From assembly GCA_039602395.1 (NCBI GenBank), contig JBCNJP010000019.1, positions 7,208,997 to 7,272,996 of the forward strand: a DNA stretch of 64,000 bases, in the 5' to 3' direction. The notes under the pieces are model-generated. The model had not been told where the DNA came from. It saw only the letters and a list, made by a program, of their open reading frames with translations, and did not search any database. The position numbers and the translations under genes are program-made. Below are positions 35,035-46,835 of the stretch, one piece after another (the stretch's first letter is position 1; the number at the start of each line of letters is the position of its first letter). The stretch is from Deinandra increscens subsp. villosa. Lineage: Eukaryota; Streptophyta; Magnoliopsida; Asterales; Asteraceae.

Positions 35035-36104
35035 GAGTAGAATTACGGCTATAGTCCCTGGTGGTCTTGCACGTTTTACGTCTATGGTCCTCAAACTTCG
35101 TTTATTACGGCTTTGGTCCCTAACATTTTACGACTCGTTACGGCTTTGGTCCCTGGTGCTAACTATTGTTAAAAAATTCTGTTAAATTTTTTAAAATGAC
35201 GATTCTACCCTTATATTTAAAAAGTAAAAAATAAAAGAAAATATAAAATTACATTTTTACCCTCATCTTTCTACCTAGAACTTTACACTCATTTCTATTC
35301 ACCACCCCCACCATTTCCGTCCAGTCCAGACACCACCCCCAACTTCTCCGTCTATGTTTTCCGACGATCTTCTCCGGCGATGGATGAGAAATGGTGGCGA
35401 TCTTCTTCGTCTATGCAATCTATTGTTTCGTCTGCTTCTCAAAGGATTTGGAAAAGTCAAATCAGCAATGGGTTTATAGAAATCTCCGGCGAACTCACAG
35501 TAACATTATCCACAGCAGCGCCACCGCTCGTCTTCGTCAACTCCATCTTCGTCTCCGTCAAATGCTTCCAGTGCCGGTACTGGGAAGATTCCACAAAAGG
35601 GGGGCGATGTTCTCACGGTCGTTCGGTGTATATATCCCCCGGAACTCAGCTCAGGTGCAGCCCTCGCCGCCGGACGTGGCGGAGCTCTACATTTGGTCGA
35701 GCAGTTACGAGAGCGTGACGAACGGAGCTATTGGAGCAGAAATGGTGGTGGTGGATCCGAGATATGGTGGTCGCGGTGGTTGAATATCCCCTGGTGGTGA
35801 ACGCGAGGATTCGCCGGAAAAGAAATGGCGGTGGTTGAATATCCCTGCGGTGGTGAACGATGAACATTTATGTTTTTTTTTTTAATTTGTTTTTAATTTA
35901 TATTTACATTGTTTTTTTTAAAGGAGGGTATAATGGTCTTTTCACACACACTTAACAGAATTTTTTAACAGACGTTAGCACGTCAGGGACCACCAGTCGT
36001 AACGGAGCCCCTAAACTTTGGGGACTATAGACGTAAAAGATTAAAGCCTAGGGACTATAGCCGTAAAACGTGCAAACCACAGGGACTATAGCCGTAATTT
36101 ACTC
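35035..36104. mobile_element. MULE-like element with GC-rich, possibly captured, core
   Basis: 1070 bp with inverted ends containing AATTACGGCTATAGTCCCTG. Subterminal reiterations of ACGGCTTTGGTCCCT extend about 180 bases on each side. A perfect 9-bp duplication AAAAATAAA flanks it (35026-35034 and 36105-36113). The core at about 35290-35870 is clearly GC-richer than the arms and open for 100 codons or more in more than one forward frame. It has Ser/Pro-rich and Gly-rich stretches but no domain I recognise. This is the texture of a Pack-MULE with captured exon DNA, although the source gene is not identified. Confidence 0.75.
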
Positions 36105-36113
36105 AAAAATAAA

Positions 36114-36494
36114 ACAAAAATGCGACGAGGAATGGATTTTGAACATCCATCCATCCAGCGTGGAAGTGATTGGTTGTCCGTGGGACCCTCATGGCAGCTC
36201 ACGGGCTGGGCGCTATAGAAATCAACTCACCTGACCCCAAAAGGCCGACTTGGTAGTAATATACTAATATGTGTAAATCGATGAATTTCAAAGACCATTA
36301 TACAAATCATACGTACAATATAAAGGATTACAATCAAGAGATAAGGAAACTAGATCTCCTAATAGGGAGGAGATATCTACAAAATAATAATACAATCAAT
36401 TCTATATACATAGAATTATATTCGTTAATAGTCCACCGCAGTCAAAACATTGACCGGTCGAATGCATAGATTGGATTTGAACCTGGCGTAAAGC
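36114..36494 (-). mobile_element. Probable decayed LTR of a copia element
   Basis: AT-rich segment at about 36270-36430 ending TTCGTTAATA. It is followed by CCACCGCAGTC, a layout like that of Copia-2, where CACCCCCGCAGTC follows the LTR. It adjoins the decayed copia pol segment. No partner LTR was found. Confidence 0.35.
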
Positions 36495-37632
36495 TATTAT
36501 AGAAGGTCTTTGGTAAATATGTTTGCATACTGATAGTCTGCGAGAACATAGAGAACACGAATATTACCGAGCCGAACCTTTTCGCCAACAAAATGAATCA
36601 ACATGTTTAGTACGTTGATGTTGAACTGGGTTTTGCGACATATATGTAGCTAGATGTTGTCACAATAAACGACAGATGCACGTACGATTGATGGAGACAT
36701 GTAACTCAAACAGTAGATTTTGCAACCAGGTCAACTCAGCAGCAGTGTTGGCAACCGCTTTGTATTAGATCGAGAAATTTTGGGTTGCCGCTTAGAAGAC
36801 CAAGACACCAAGTTATTGCCAAGAAACAAACAGTACCCGGATGTAGAGCGCCTAGAGTCCGGCACCCTCCCCAATCGGCATTAGAATAAGCAGTAAGAGT
36901 AACTGATTTGGAGGGCGATAAATGTAAGCCATGATCCAAAGTACCTTTAAGATAGCGTAATATACGCTTTAGAAAGTTAAAATGAGGTTCCCGAGGAGCA
37001 TGCATGAACAGGCAAACCTCTTGAACGACATAGGCGATGTCAAGTCTTGTAAATATTAAATATTGTAGTGCCCCTCCCAAGCTTCGGTATAGTGTACCAT
37101 CAGATAACAGTTCTCCGAAGTGGCACTTAGCTTGGAATTGGTGTCGGTTGGCATTGAGCATGGTTTGCAATTCTGCATGTTGGCACGTTTTAATATATCA
37201 GTGACGTAGGACTGTTGGCTAAGGAAGAGACCGCCGTGTTGATGCTTGACCTCTATACCCAAAAAATGATGTAGTCGCCCAAGATCTGTAATTGCAAATT
37301 TACGGGACATGGCTGTAATAAAATGATGCAGAAGTTATGGTTAGATGCAGTCAAAACAATATACATATAACAATAAATATATGCCATATCGTTCCCGCGG
37401 CGATAAATAAATAAGGAACTGTCACTGGCCGAAGTCTTGAAGCCACAGTTAAGGATATAAGCTACAAACCGATGATACCAAGCTCGGGGAGCCTGTTTAA
37501 GACCATAAAGAGACTTGCGCAACCGACAAACATGATGTGATTTTGTTTGATCAACGAACCTGTGTGGGTGATACATAAAGACAGTTTCATGCAAATCACC
37601 ATGTGAAAATGCGTTTTTAACGTCAAGCTGGT
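36495..37632 (-). pseudogene. Decayed copia RT/RNase H fragment (Copia-3)
   Basis: Minus-strand frames resembling Copia-2 pol, broken by frameshifts and stops. The upstream end has QLDVKNAFSHGDLHETVF and LRKSLYGLKQAPRAWYHRF (RT). The YVDD region is replaced by a disrupted stretch. A second frame has FAITDLGRLHHFLGIEV, and a third has TLYRSLGGALQYLIFTR and SNADWGGC (RNase H), with further broken pieces to about 36495. Gag, protease and integrase are absent, so it is a 5'-truncated and decayed copy. Confidence 0.85.
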
Positions 37633-38254
37633 GTAAAATTTATTTAGGTGAAAGAATTCATTTTACTTGGAAGACTATGTCAGAAAGAGGAGTAAAATTA
37701 TCATGAGTAGATTACTAAATTAAATTAGAATGTTACAAAAGGGTTATTTATATAGATGAAGTAAATAAATCTTCTTTTGTTTAAAAATAATTAGCCGCTC
37801 AACAGGCTACATTCCCTCCCAACAGTTAAAAGATTGCGATGATATGTGGTGTGTGTAACATTGATCGAATTTCTTGAAACTAATAACGTACAATGAAATG
37901 AGGCGTGCGTAGCGGTGTGTAGTCGGACCCAAATCGCTCCATCGCTTGAGATGGGTATACCATTACGTATCACCTATCAAAAAGAACATGCTAATACGCC
38001 TTTTATTAGAAAAATAATAGTTTTATATCTTTAAAACACACACTTCTAACAATAGACGATAGTATACAACTAATGTTAACAAAGAAAATCATGATTAATT
38101 ATTTTGACCCAATTTTTTTTTGTTTGTTATAGAAGCTAAAAATAGAAAAATAAGCATCTAATTGAAATAAATTAGTAAAATTTTTATTATTTTAATAAAT
38201 ATATTTTGAAGAATAAATATATTTTGAAGCAACAAAGTTTCAAATGAAGCCAAA
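37633..38254. other. Intergenic, nothing recognised
   Basis: AT-rich, with no gene or paired repeat ends seen. Confidence 0.4.
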
Positions 38255-39015
38255 TTAGGGAGGGATAAAGCATCCATGAGTCGGTGGCCACACAGCCAGC
38301 ACATGGACCTGCGTCACACCAGATTCTTGCCCATCTTTTGCTTCAACCTTAACCTCTTTGTCTCTATGCTGCTCGAATGTTCTCCCTCATTCTCACCTTT
38401 CCATTTTCGGGATCAATTAATTCAATTTTTCATTTAAATGATAATTTATTTATTATATATTTTAATATTAAATTCTTAAAAACATACAAGTGAAAAATGT
38501 CCTTTTAACCGAGTAGGAAAAATTAGTTTTTCTTTCACTTTCTATATGTAATTTAATTGTGGTGAACGATTTCGTAACGAATCAAATTATGTCAAAAACG
38601 GACTTAAAATGAATGAGATATCGTTGTTCGAAATTCAGTGTTTGGAGCTTTTAAAGCTAAAAAATTTCGAGGGAAAATAGTGGAAACTTATTCCATATTA
38701 GTGGGTTTATAATGAGGAGTAGTCCTTAGTAATTGATTCTTTTAGTAAGAGGCACAAGTAAAGACCCTAAAGTTGTGGCGTGAACATTGAGAATGTAGCA
38801 CTTTGATGACGCAATTTGCACTTACGTTTGAAAGACGCCTTTATTTTTTTTACCAGAACCTTAACAGTGAAACCTCTAAAATCAGAAGACTTGATTTCCG
38901 AAACCATTATGATAATTGGTTTGACCCTGATAGATGACGCGATCCAGATCAGTTACAACTGATTGATGGATTTTTCTTGTGACCAGAAAACGTATATATT
39001 TAGAGTTTACTTTAG

Positions 39016-39023
39016 TATAAATA
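39016..39023 (+). promoter_or_regulatory. TATA box in copy A promoter-like block
   Basis: TATAAATA is preceded by TGACG-containing motifs (GATGACGC near 38816 and 38935) and followed by a CA-rich leader-like stretch (ACCACACTCACTTTCAG). The same block is kept in copy B, with TATAAATA at 60352-60359. No coding region follows in either copy. Confidence 0.45.
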
Positions 39024-39859
39024 CAAAGACCACACTCACTTTCAGAACATATTCCACGACACTTGTTACTTGATAGAAATAATACTCAAAACAATTCTCT
39101 ACACACCTAGAGGCCACTTTTACACCCCAAATTCTAGCAATCCTTTTCACGCTAGATAGATTTGTGAATATTAACTGTTGTGACTGTTATATCATGAGAA
39201 ACAAACGAGTTGTTGTGGAAATTTTAATCGTGATTGAACCATGACCTCAACTCATTAGTTAGTTATATAGAATTATTTTCATGTTTGTTTAAGTTATTGT
39301 TATGGGTGATGTTTTAAACTAGAAGAAATTAAGGTTACAACGTCGGATACTTATTTTATTTTACGTAGCAATAAAGAATGTTGATTGATCCACATATGAA
39401 TAAACAACCTGAGTGCTGGATATATACAAGGTTCTTGGCATCAAGACATACTCGGATATACCTATGATTCTATGTCGTGTTAGTTTTTTAAGCATACAAT
39501 GAGTACACTAAATAGGTTAAACTTACAAATAATATATGAAGCAAAAGCAAAGATTTTGCAAACGTCAACTTGGAATAAATAAAGAAATATTGATTCTGGA
39601 CTAGATACACAGAATACATATTTTTATTTAAGTGACAGAATTAATGTTTAAAAGAAATAATTAATGTTACAACGTCAAGATTCATGAATATAATTTTTAA
39701 ATAACTTGTTACAACGTCAAGATTCATGTTTAAAAGAAATATTTAATTATCAGTAATGTAAAAATATTAATCAAAGCGTTTTTAACCTAACGATATCATA
39801 AAGTTGATAAAGCTTAGACTTTTTATATGGTAGGGGCTCAAATCCTATTAGGGACAACA

Positions 39860-40036
39860 CTTTGGAAGGGGCATTGGCGATGATGGGAGACTTGGGGCTG
39901 AAAGGTCACAAGTTCGATCCCTGAGCTTCCAGGTTTTACAACCCGGCCGCTCGCGGAGGTGGATTTTCCCTGGAATGAGCTCAACTGGTGTAAATAGTCC
40001 CCGGGTTTTCCGGGGCATTCGTTGGCCGTTCAAAAA
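39860..40036 (+). mobile_element. 5'-altered SINE
   Basis: Matches the body and tail of the SINE at 34014-34262 from ACACTTTGGAAGGGGCATTG to GCCGTTC plus poly-A, but lacks its pol III promoter half. In that place is the host sequence of the copy A/B repeat. Confidence 0.75.
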
Positions 40037-40738
40037 AAAGAGTTAGGGGTATGAAGAAGGAGAGTGATGAATTCCAAAACTGATAAATTGAATGCGACAG
40101 TGGTTAATGCGATTTAGGTTTAGGAAGAGGGGGAACAGGCGTGTCTTAGGTTAAGAGTAATGTTTCCCACACCCCCATTTCCCAACTTCATTTTTTGTGT
40201 CACCTCATCATTCTCCATCCCTTCCTATTTTTCCCCATTTTGTGGGTAATGGTTTTCCCACTCTCCCACTCTCCCAAACACCCCATAAAAACCTTCCCAA
40301 TCCCCACTCTCTCTCTTTGAAAAATCGGTGCCACCACCCCAAAACACTCATCTCGATCCCGAATTCCAGAGTTTCCCGAATTCTCCCGAACACCGGATCA
40401 CGGTGTTCCCGTGATCCCGAATCCACCGAAACACCTTCCCGATTGGATCGAGAAGGGTATTACTTTTACCCTTAAGATTGAGCGCGAAACAGCGCGAAAA
40501 TAAAAGTAGCTAGGCATCAGGAGAAAGGAGAAGACACGTGACAAATTATATCTTCACTTATTAAAACAGTAGATAGATAGATTTTCATTCTTCTCCTCCT
40601 CTCTTTATTCAACTTATGTACTATATGGTTTTCTAAAATACTCTATATATTATTTTATAAGTTGTAATATCGATGACACAACGTCACAACCAGTGGTCCA
40701 ACAAACGGGGATATGGGCTTATGTTGTTAACTTTAGAG

Positions 40739-41584
40739 TAGAGGTGTACAAAACCGGTTTTTTTCCAAACCGGTTCGGGTTGTAAATCGAAACCGGTTTG
40801 GTCAACTTTGGTCAGAACCGGTTTGGTCAAAATCGGTTCGGGTTACAAACCAGTTTAAAGCAACAAGACCTCAAACCTATAGAACTGAATCAGTTCAGTT
40901 TGAAACCGGTTTGGATTGAACCGGTTTGTAAAAAAAACCGGTTTTTATTTTAATTCTCTTAAATAATCAATTAAACAAAATTTAAGGCTTAATATAAGAG
41001 AAAAAAATGGCTAAAAATGCATTACTAAAATTCCAAAGCTTAAAATTCTAAAGCTTGAACACCAAAGGCAAGCTACAAGTATTAGTAGAACTAAAAATGT
41101 AATACTTTTATTTATAACGAACTGAGTTCTGCTAGTAAAAAGAAATTTTCTTTCTAACGTATATAAAATGTTCAATGGCTAATTTAATTATTTACAATGT
41201 AATTAAAAGTTGACATTGTCACTTAAGCCTAATTGAGAAATCTTCTTTAAAATGCAACGGCTATTTCAATTAAGATCCATCTAATTACGGCTAATAGCAT
41301 TTAAGAGATTAATGGTTAACTGAAATTAGAAAAAGGAGATGGGTTCTAAAGCGGTTTCAAACCGGTTTCTACACCGGTTCCAAACTGGTTTTTAAACCGG
41401 TTCCAAATTGGTTTCAAAGACAACCGGTTTGGAACCGGTTCGCTAGATGAGAATGTCAAATCGATGTGGAACCGCCAGTTTATACTCGAACCGAACCGGT
41501 TTTCTTAAAACCGATTTTTATCCCGAACCGGTTTCGGTTTTTATACCGGTTCGGTTTGCAAACCGGTTTTTTTGTACACCTCTA
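40739..41584. mobile_element. hAT-type MITE
   Basis: 846 bp with inverted tips TAGAGGTGTACAAAA at both ends and a perfect 8-bp duplication CTTTAGAG (40731-40738 and 41585-41592). The interior is dominated by CCGGTTT/AAACCGG motifs near both ends and has no transposase. A diverged relative starts at 2877. Confidence 0.85.
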
Positions 41585-41592
41585 CTTTAGAG

Positions 41593-43084
41593 CCTCATAT
41601 TAGAACATGATGACATGGGCCACAATTCAATAACATTTGTTGGACACTAGACATATTTGTTTTCACGGGCCTTAGATCATGATAATATTTTATATAATAT
41701 TTTAAAAATAGTTTTATATGAAATAATAAATATATAAGCAAAACTCATTATCTTTAATAACTAAAAAGATAAGAATATAAGTGTTTTAAATCAAAATGAT
41801 TTCATTTGGTTTAAGCAGTATATATGCTTGTTTTTGTTATGTTTCTCCATTGGCTGGGCTATATTGACAGTTAAGTGCAACCTTTGACCTCGCAAGAACA
41901 AATGAAATCATCGAATCATGTTAAATGTATTGCCCTAACTTTATTTTTATTAAACTTTTGTTGAAGGTGTGCAGAAAGGAGATAAAGTGGTATCTCTTGA
42001 GCAACCAAAAATCATATTATGGGGACAGGAACCAGTGTAGGGAATCACCTAGAGTCAGTTACCATAGACTTTTTGAACCGTTTCTTTAACATACAAATCA
42101 GATTGACCCATTTTAACAAGAAATTTCGCCTCATACTCAAGCACACGATTCAACTCAAGGCGGTGGGATTCTACATCAAATTCAGACGCATTAGCTGACA
42201 TTGATATTCTTGGCTAGGTCACTCGAGTATATGGTGTACCTTCAATACAAAGGCCATAAAACCGGATCCTGAGTGTAAGTCATCATCTATTTCAATTTGC
42301 AATGTGGTGTCACATGGATTTTGTTATTCTCGCATGAACATGCAACAGTATTGAGAACTTTGTGGAGCTTATGGTCACTATTATAGGTTAGTTAGTGTTT
42401 AATATGTGAGATTTGAGGTGAACAACAAGTGACTAGTTTATGCTTGGAGGTGCAGGGATGCATGATTGCCGACAAATGGTTGGATTTGGCTTTGTTGATG
42501 ATTACTTCTGCTGACAGATGGTTCAATATGGTGATTCACTTTCCTGCTTTTTATTTCATGTGTTTATATGTAGTTGTTATTAAGCCAGATAACATTACTG
42601 TTGCTCTTGTTGCAAAGATTGTTTCTTCTCCCATGTTTCATGCATGGCATACAACTGGCTGCAGGGTCAGAACCAGCAGCAACAACTAAGTGGGTTCAGG
42701 CAAGTCACAAAGTTATGGTGGGGCTATTAGTAACCACCCAGATTTCTTCCATTCACGGATGGGTATATACAACACTATCAGTTGTAGCAAAACCCTAGGG
42801 ATGGTGGTTCCCAGGGGCAACCAACACTGCAGTGGGCAAACAAAACTGTAGTGATGAAGTGATAAATATATTGTGTTAGATTTATTATTATAGGGATATA
42901 AATGTTGGTAGCTTACCGAATTCATTTGAAAACCCATGTTAGTTTTGTAATGTAATGTTGCTTTATATATATATATATATATATATGAAATGCATTATTT
43001 TGCTATACGTGTATTTTATTTTCTATTATGAAGTTAATTGTTATTTAATGTGAAAATTAGTGATTCTATAAAATTAATTTTATT
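41593..43084. other. Intergenic, nothing firm
   Basis: About 1.5 kb of mixed composition. Open frames of about 70-85 codons near 42430-42800 and 42713-42937 overlap on both strands without a recognisable domain. A TA run lies near 42965-42986. Confidence 0.4.
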
Positions 43085-43299
43085 TACAACCATGACACGC
43101 ATTTTTAAGTGTCATCTCTCTTTATGACGGGGGCTTCATTGACGCCCATTTAGACGCACATTGCGCGTCATAAGCCGATGACGCTTTTTTGCTCGTCGTC
43201 ACCCTTTATGACGGGGGCTTCCTTGACGCGCAAATGCGCGTCATCTATACCCCTTTATGACGCCCATTGCGCGTCATTAATGCCTTTTTTGTAGTAGTG
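43085..43299 (-). mobile_element. CACTA (En/Spm) element terminus
   Basis: On the minus strand the sequence begins CACTACTACAAAAAAGGC at 43299, the classic CACTA tip. Behind it are clustered subterminal motifs: TTTATGACGGGGGCTTC in direct repeat and the palindrome-like GACGCGCAAATGCGCGTC. The other terminus was not found in the window, so only an end, or a solo remnant, is present. Confidence 0.7.
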
Positions 43300-43909
43300 A
43301 AGAAGAATAAAGAAAAGTCTTAGATGCTGGAAAAAAGAGAAAACAAACGAGGAGGAAAGGATTATGGAGAAAAAAATCAGGTGATGGAGGAAGATGTGGA
43401 ATTGAAGTTGTTCCTTAGGGGTTGAGGGCTTTAGAAGAATAAAAGATTGGTCAGTGATGTTTGTTTCCATTTTTTAGCTTGGGTGGGGGACAAATGGTGC
43501 AAAATCTTGGTGTGTGTGGGGTTGGTGCATACATTTAGATGACTGATTAATCCGGGGTGTGTTTTTGGTGTGCGTATGCTGGGATCTTGGGTGGGTGGGT
43601 AATGTGGTTTGGGGATGTTAAAATGCAGTCATCTAGTGTAGTCGTTTCGTGTAATTCTTTCGTTTTGTGTGACTCCTTTCGTGGTTGTTTTTTTGGTGGC
43701 ATGCAATGCTTGTGTATGAAATTCCTTTCCTGATTGGGTGGGGGGAAATTGGTTCATAATCTTGGTGTGTGTGGGTTTTGGTGTATACATATTGGCGGTT
43801 GTGTAATTCTGGGGTGCGTTATGAATGAAATCTGTTTTGCCGTTTCAAAAAAATAAAAATAAATAATCGATTTACATAAAAAACCCAATAAACCCATCAA
43901 AAGCAATAA
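43300..43909. other. Intergenic with a diverged duplication
   Basis: Two related 80-base stretches (about 43481-43563 and 43735-43818) share GGGTGGGGG and ATCTTGGTGTGTGTGGG. No gene seen. Confidence 0.45.
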
Positions 43910-44550
43910 TAAAAAATAGGGAAAATCACCAAAATGACCCACTTTGACCAAGAATAATCAGGAATGACCACCCAAAGTTATTCTAACTCAAATGACCCAC
44001 CCAATAAAAACAATCCATTTGTTATCTTTCAACCAATCACAATCTGAAATGTGTCATCCATCTTGCAAGAGTGATAAGTGTGGAGCCCACCTCCAACCAA
44101 TAATAGTTCGACACATGGACAAAAAGTCAGAAATCTAGGCTTGTTACCCGAACCACTCCGAGCCTGCCACGTGTCCAGAGTAAGCCGACGGCTTGGCTTG
44201 TATTCAAGGGTTTGGCTTGAATTGGTGGCTTGAGGATTACTTTACCACACCCCCACCCTTACCTCTCCCCATACTTTATCTCTTAGAGTTACTTTACTCC
44301 CTCTCACACTCAACCACCCTACTCCCCCATTACCTCATTAACTAACATTATTTTTTAATTACAATCGAATAACTAACAATATTGACGGTGAACAATATAG
44401 ACGGTGGATTATCTATGTGAGAAGATATACTCCTAAAGCATAAAATTCCTAACCATTTTATTATAAGTTTTACATTAAGAAATAATTTAAATTTGTAATC
44501 ATATTTGCCTTACTAATCGTTCATGAAAATGTAAATTTGGTTGGGTACAG

Positions 44551-44701
44551 TGTTAAACATCAGTATGACGGCGATTGGACTAACAAGACCCGCCTAACGA
44601 CTTGTGACGCTCATGCAAAACGGATGGTCACAAGCTCTGATCCACCACAAGAAGTTGAAAATAAGAAGGAAATCATCTTCACTTATGATGTTGTTTTCCA
44701 G
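44551..44701 (+). pseudogene. Captured exon of a TM9SF (nonaspanin/EMP70) gene
   Basis: The plus strand reads SVKHQYDGDWTNKTRLTTC followed by DAHAKRM and later KKEIIFTYDVVFQ. This matches the conserved lumenal segment of plant TM9SF proteins, which are endomembrane/Golgi proteins with nine membrane spans. It is bounded like an exon: TACAG before it, and CAG followed by GTGATT after it. No other TM9SF exon is nearby, and the frame stops in the following intron-like sequence. The fragment is open and well conserved, so capture was fairly recent or it is maintained. It is not a functional channel or transporter by itself. It could be transcribed as part of the MULE. Confidence 0.85.
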
Positions 44702-44843
44702 GTGATTCTAACTATTATTTATAGTCTGCCATTTTAACCCTTTTGCTTATGAATGGGTCAAAATTAGTCGTTGAAAAAGAATTAGCTAAAAGCGGAACAC
44801 ACCAAAGAGGTTAAAAGTCATCCGTTTTATTCTAAGATTTATA

Positions 44844-45053
44844 CTACTCTTGTAACAGTAAATGCTCCATGAGCATACAAACGTATACAGGTTCGTTATT
44901 TTTTATATTGTCATTCGATTGAATAAATTCTTGGTTGTCGTCGTATATCAAAACCTTTTCCGCAGTCTTCAACTTCTTCCAGTATCCAGAATAACAAGGA
45001 AATATGTGAAGTACACGTTCATCCTCGTAAATTTTGGGTGAACTGATCGCCTA
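44844..45053 (-). pseudogene. Possible second captured coding fragment
   Basis: A minus-strand frame of about 65 codons inside the Pack-MULE, containing IYEDERVLHIFPC and YWKKLKTAEKVLIYDD and ending at TAG (44844-44846). It has no start codon of its own and no domain that I can name. The amino-acid composition looks like real protein rather than noise. Confidence 0.35.
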
Positions 45054-45692
45054 TATTGTTCACCGTCAATATTGTTAGTTATTCGATTGTAATTAAAAAA
45101 TAATGTTAGTTAATGAGGTAATGGGGGAGTAGGGTGGTTGAGTGTGAGAGAGAGTAAAGTAACTCTAAGAGATAAAGTAGGGGGAGAGGTAAGGGTGGGG
45201 GTGTGGTAAAGTAATCCTCAAGCCACCAATTCAAGCCAAGCCCTTGAATACAAGCCAAGCCGTCGGCTTACTCTGGACACGTGGCAGGCTCGGAGTGGTT
45301 CGGGTAACAAGCCTAGATTTCTGACTTTTTTGTCCATATGTCGAACTATTATTGGTTGGAGGTGGGCTCCACACTTATCACTCTTGTAAGATGGATGACA
45401 CATTTCAGATTGTGATTAGTTGAAAGATGACAAATGGATGGTTTTTATTGGGTAGGTCATTTGAGTTAGAATAATTTTGAGTGGTCATTCCTGATTATTC
45501 TTGGTCAAAGTGGGTCATTTTGGTGATTTTCCCTAAAAAATAACCTTAATATCCAAATCCTAAGTACGAAATAAAATAAATAAATTAAAAAGACATATGT
45601 AAAAAAATCCCAAAGAACACCACAAATAATGTTCATAGCTAGCCAGTCTAAGTAAGAAATTAAGGTTATAAGGATGTACGTGTGTTAATTAA

Positions 45693-46835
45693 TTAGATAG
45701 AACATATGTTAGAAGGTGAAATCAAACTTTCCACATACTCCATGGAGCGTATATATTTGAAATGATCATGCCTGTGTATGTATTCGAAATCAAGAACCAT
45801 GTTTGCCCTCTTCAAGTCATCAAGAGTTGCCAGCCCTTGGAGCGTCTTATACGATGAACCATCGCGCTTTGACGTGTCGTAGATCACAAGTTGGAGGGAG
45901 CTATTCGTCATAAGAATCTTTCCGTTACCCGTAATACAAATAGGGTGGAACACTTCACCTTTCGGACCAAATGCGAAATAATGTGCCATCTTCCATGGGC
46001 AGTCGCTGGGATCCTTTTTGACGTATGAAGGTTCTTTCAACAACCACACACGGAATCCATAGCGCACTTCAACCATGCAAAGGCATCCGTCTAAGGATCC
46101 CAAAATAAGACCTGCTAAATTAGTGCGTTCATCGCCATAGGGAAACGATATTTTTGAAAGTACCCGATCCTTAACACTGTAAGCCAAGATCGATGTATCG
46201 ATTAACCAGTACAGACATCCATTTACAAACGTACCCGCGTAATCGGTAAAGTGAAAACCTGTTTCTAGGTATTGTGGAGTGCTCCACGAACTAGTTTTAA
46301 GATCAAAGACATCCCATATATACCGGATGCAACAAGGAAAGTCAAAAAGTCGAAATCGAACGATCTTTAGGTCGCCAAATCCAAGTACACAGGGTATCCT
46401 ACTATTAATATGATTGCTAAAAAGTGGATCCATAACAAGAAGTTGCTTTGATTCGCGGGTTAAGGGGTTGTATAGGATCAAATGACAACGTAAGTCCGTA
46501 TCGTAAAAACACAAAAGCATAATGCCATTACATGTTCCAACAATGGAAACTGGTGTATGATCTGCTAATCCCTGATATTGTTGTAGAGGAGAATGGGTTG
46601 ATATTCTCACCATGGAATGAAGAGTGTCTTCGACCGGTACGTTGTCGTCTATAACAGCGAGAGGCCGTGGGAATGGCAAAAAGATCATTCGACGTGATCT
46701 TAACTTCATAAGGTAGGGATCTGAGATTAAATGATTCCAATGCTTTGAGACGCATCTAAACCGTAGTAAAGACTTTCCTGGAAGTCGAGCAAGTATGCAG
46801 TAGAGAACGTCATCTCCTATATGCAAGTTCACCAT
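45693..46835 (-). CDS. F-box protein with FBA-type C-terminus (copy 1)
   Basis: Single-exon gene of 380 residues. The N-terminal F-box (about 4-46) has the core LPGKSLLRFRCVSKHWNHLI and binds SKP1 of an SCF ubiquitin ligase. Residues from about 98 onward form an F-box-associated region with GTCNGIMLL, LYNPLTRESKQLL and later WSTPQYLE, FVNGCLYWLID and LGSLDGCLCMVEV, and this region would select the target protein. Length and order fit the large plant F-box/FBA family. The substrate cannot be inferred. A minus-strand TATA-like sequence (TATATAAAAT, about 46871-46880) lies about 40 bases before the ATG. The protein is identical to that of copy 2. Confidence 0.9.
   Translation of the reverse strand: MVNLHIGDDVLYCILARLPGKSLLRFRCVSKHWNHLISDPYLMKLRSRRMIFLPFPRPLAVIDDNVPVEDTLHSMVRISTHSPLQQYQGLADHTPVSIVGTCNGIMLLCFYDTDLRCHLILYNPLTRESKQLLVMDPLFSNHINSRIPCVLGFGDLKIVRFRLFDFPCCIRYIWDVFDLKTSSWSTPQYLETGFHFTDYAGTFVNGCLYWLIDTSILAYSVKDRVLSKISFPYGDERTNLAGLILGSLDGCLCMVEVRYGFRVWLLKEPSYVKKDPSDCPWKMAHYFAFGPKGEVFHPICITGNGKILMTNSSLQLVIYDTSKRDGSSYKTLQGLATLDDLKRANMVLDFEYIHRHDHFKYIRSMEYVESLISPSNICSI

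Larger units (their letters stand above)
38255..40660. repeat. Dispersed duplication, copy A
   Basis: Homologous in the same orientation to 59660-64000, with many substitutions and small indels. Copy A carries extra sequence at about 39860-40555 (a SINE piece and about 500 bases of unassigned DNA). It lacks the Harbinger-like and hAT elements present in copy B at 61340-63300 and 63315-63950, so it serves as the empty-site reference for both. Shared content includes a promoter-like block. There is no long coding region. Whether the unit is an old LTR or a segmental duplication is unclear. Confidence 0.8.
43919..45533. mobile_element. Pack-MULE carrying a TM9SF exon
   Basis: 1615 bp. Inverted ends GGGAAAATCACCAAAATGAC lead into arms of about 490 bases that are closely similar (43919-44400 and 45050-45533). 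A perfect 9-bp duplication TAAAAAATA flanks it (43910-43918 and 45534-45542). No transposase is present. The central 650 bases hold a recognisable fragment of a host gene, the lumenal domain of a TM9SF/EMP70 protein, plus an unidentified minus-strand frame. The tip sequence is related to that of the element at 47155-48120, so the two belong to one family. Confidence 0.9.

Noticed and set aside
40197..40475. 92-codon Pro/Ser-rich frame
   Set aside because: Antisense frames of similar length exist over the same bases, and no domain, promoter or splice structure was seen.
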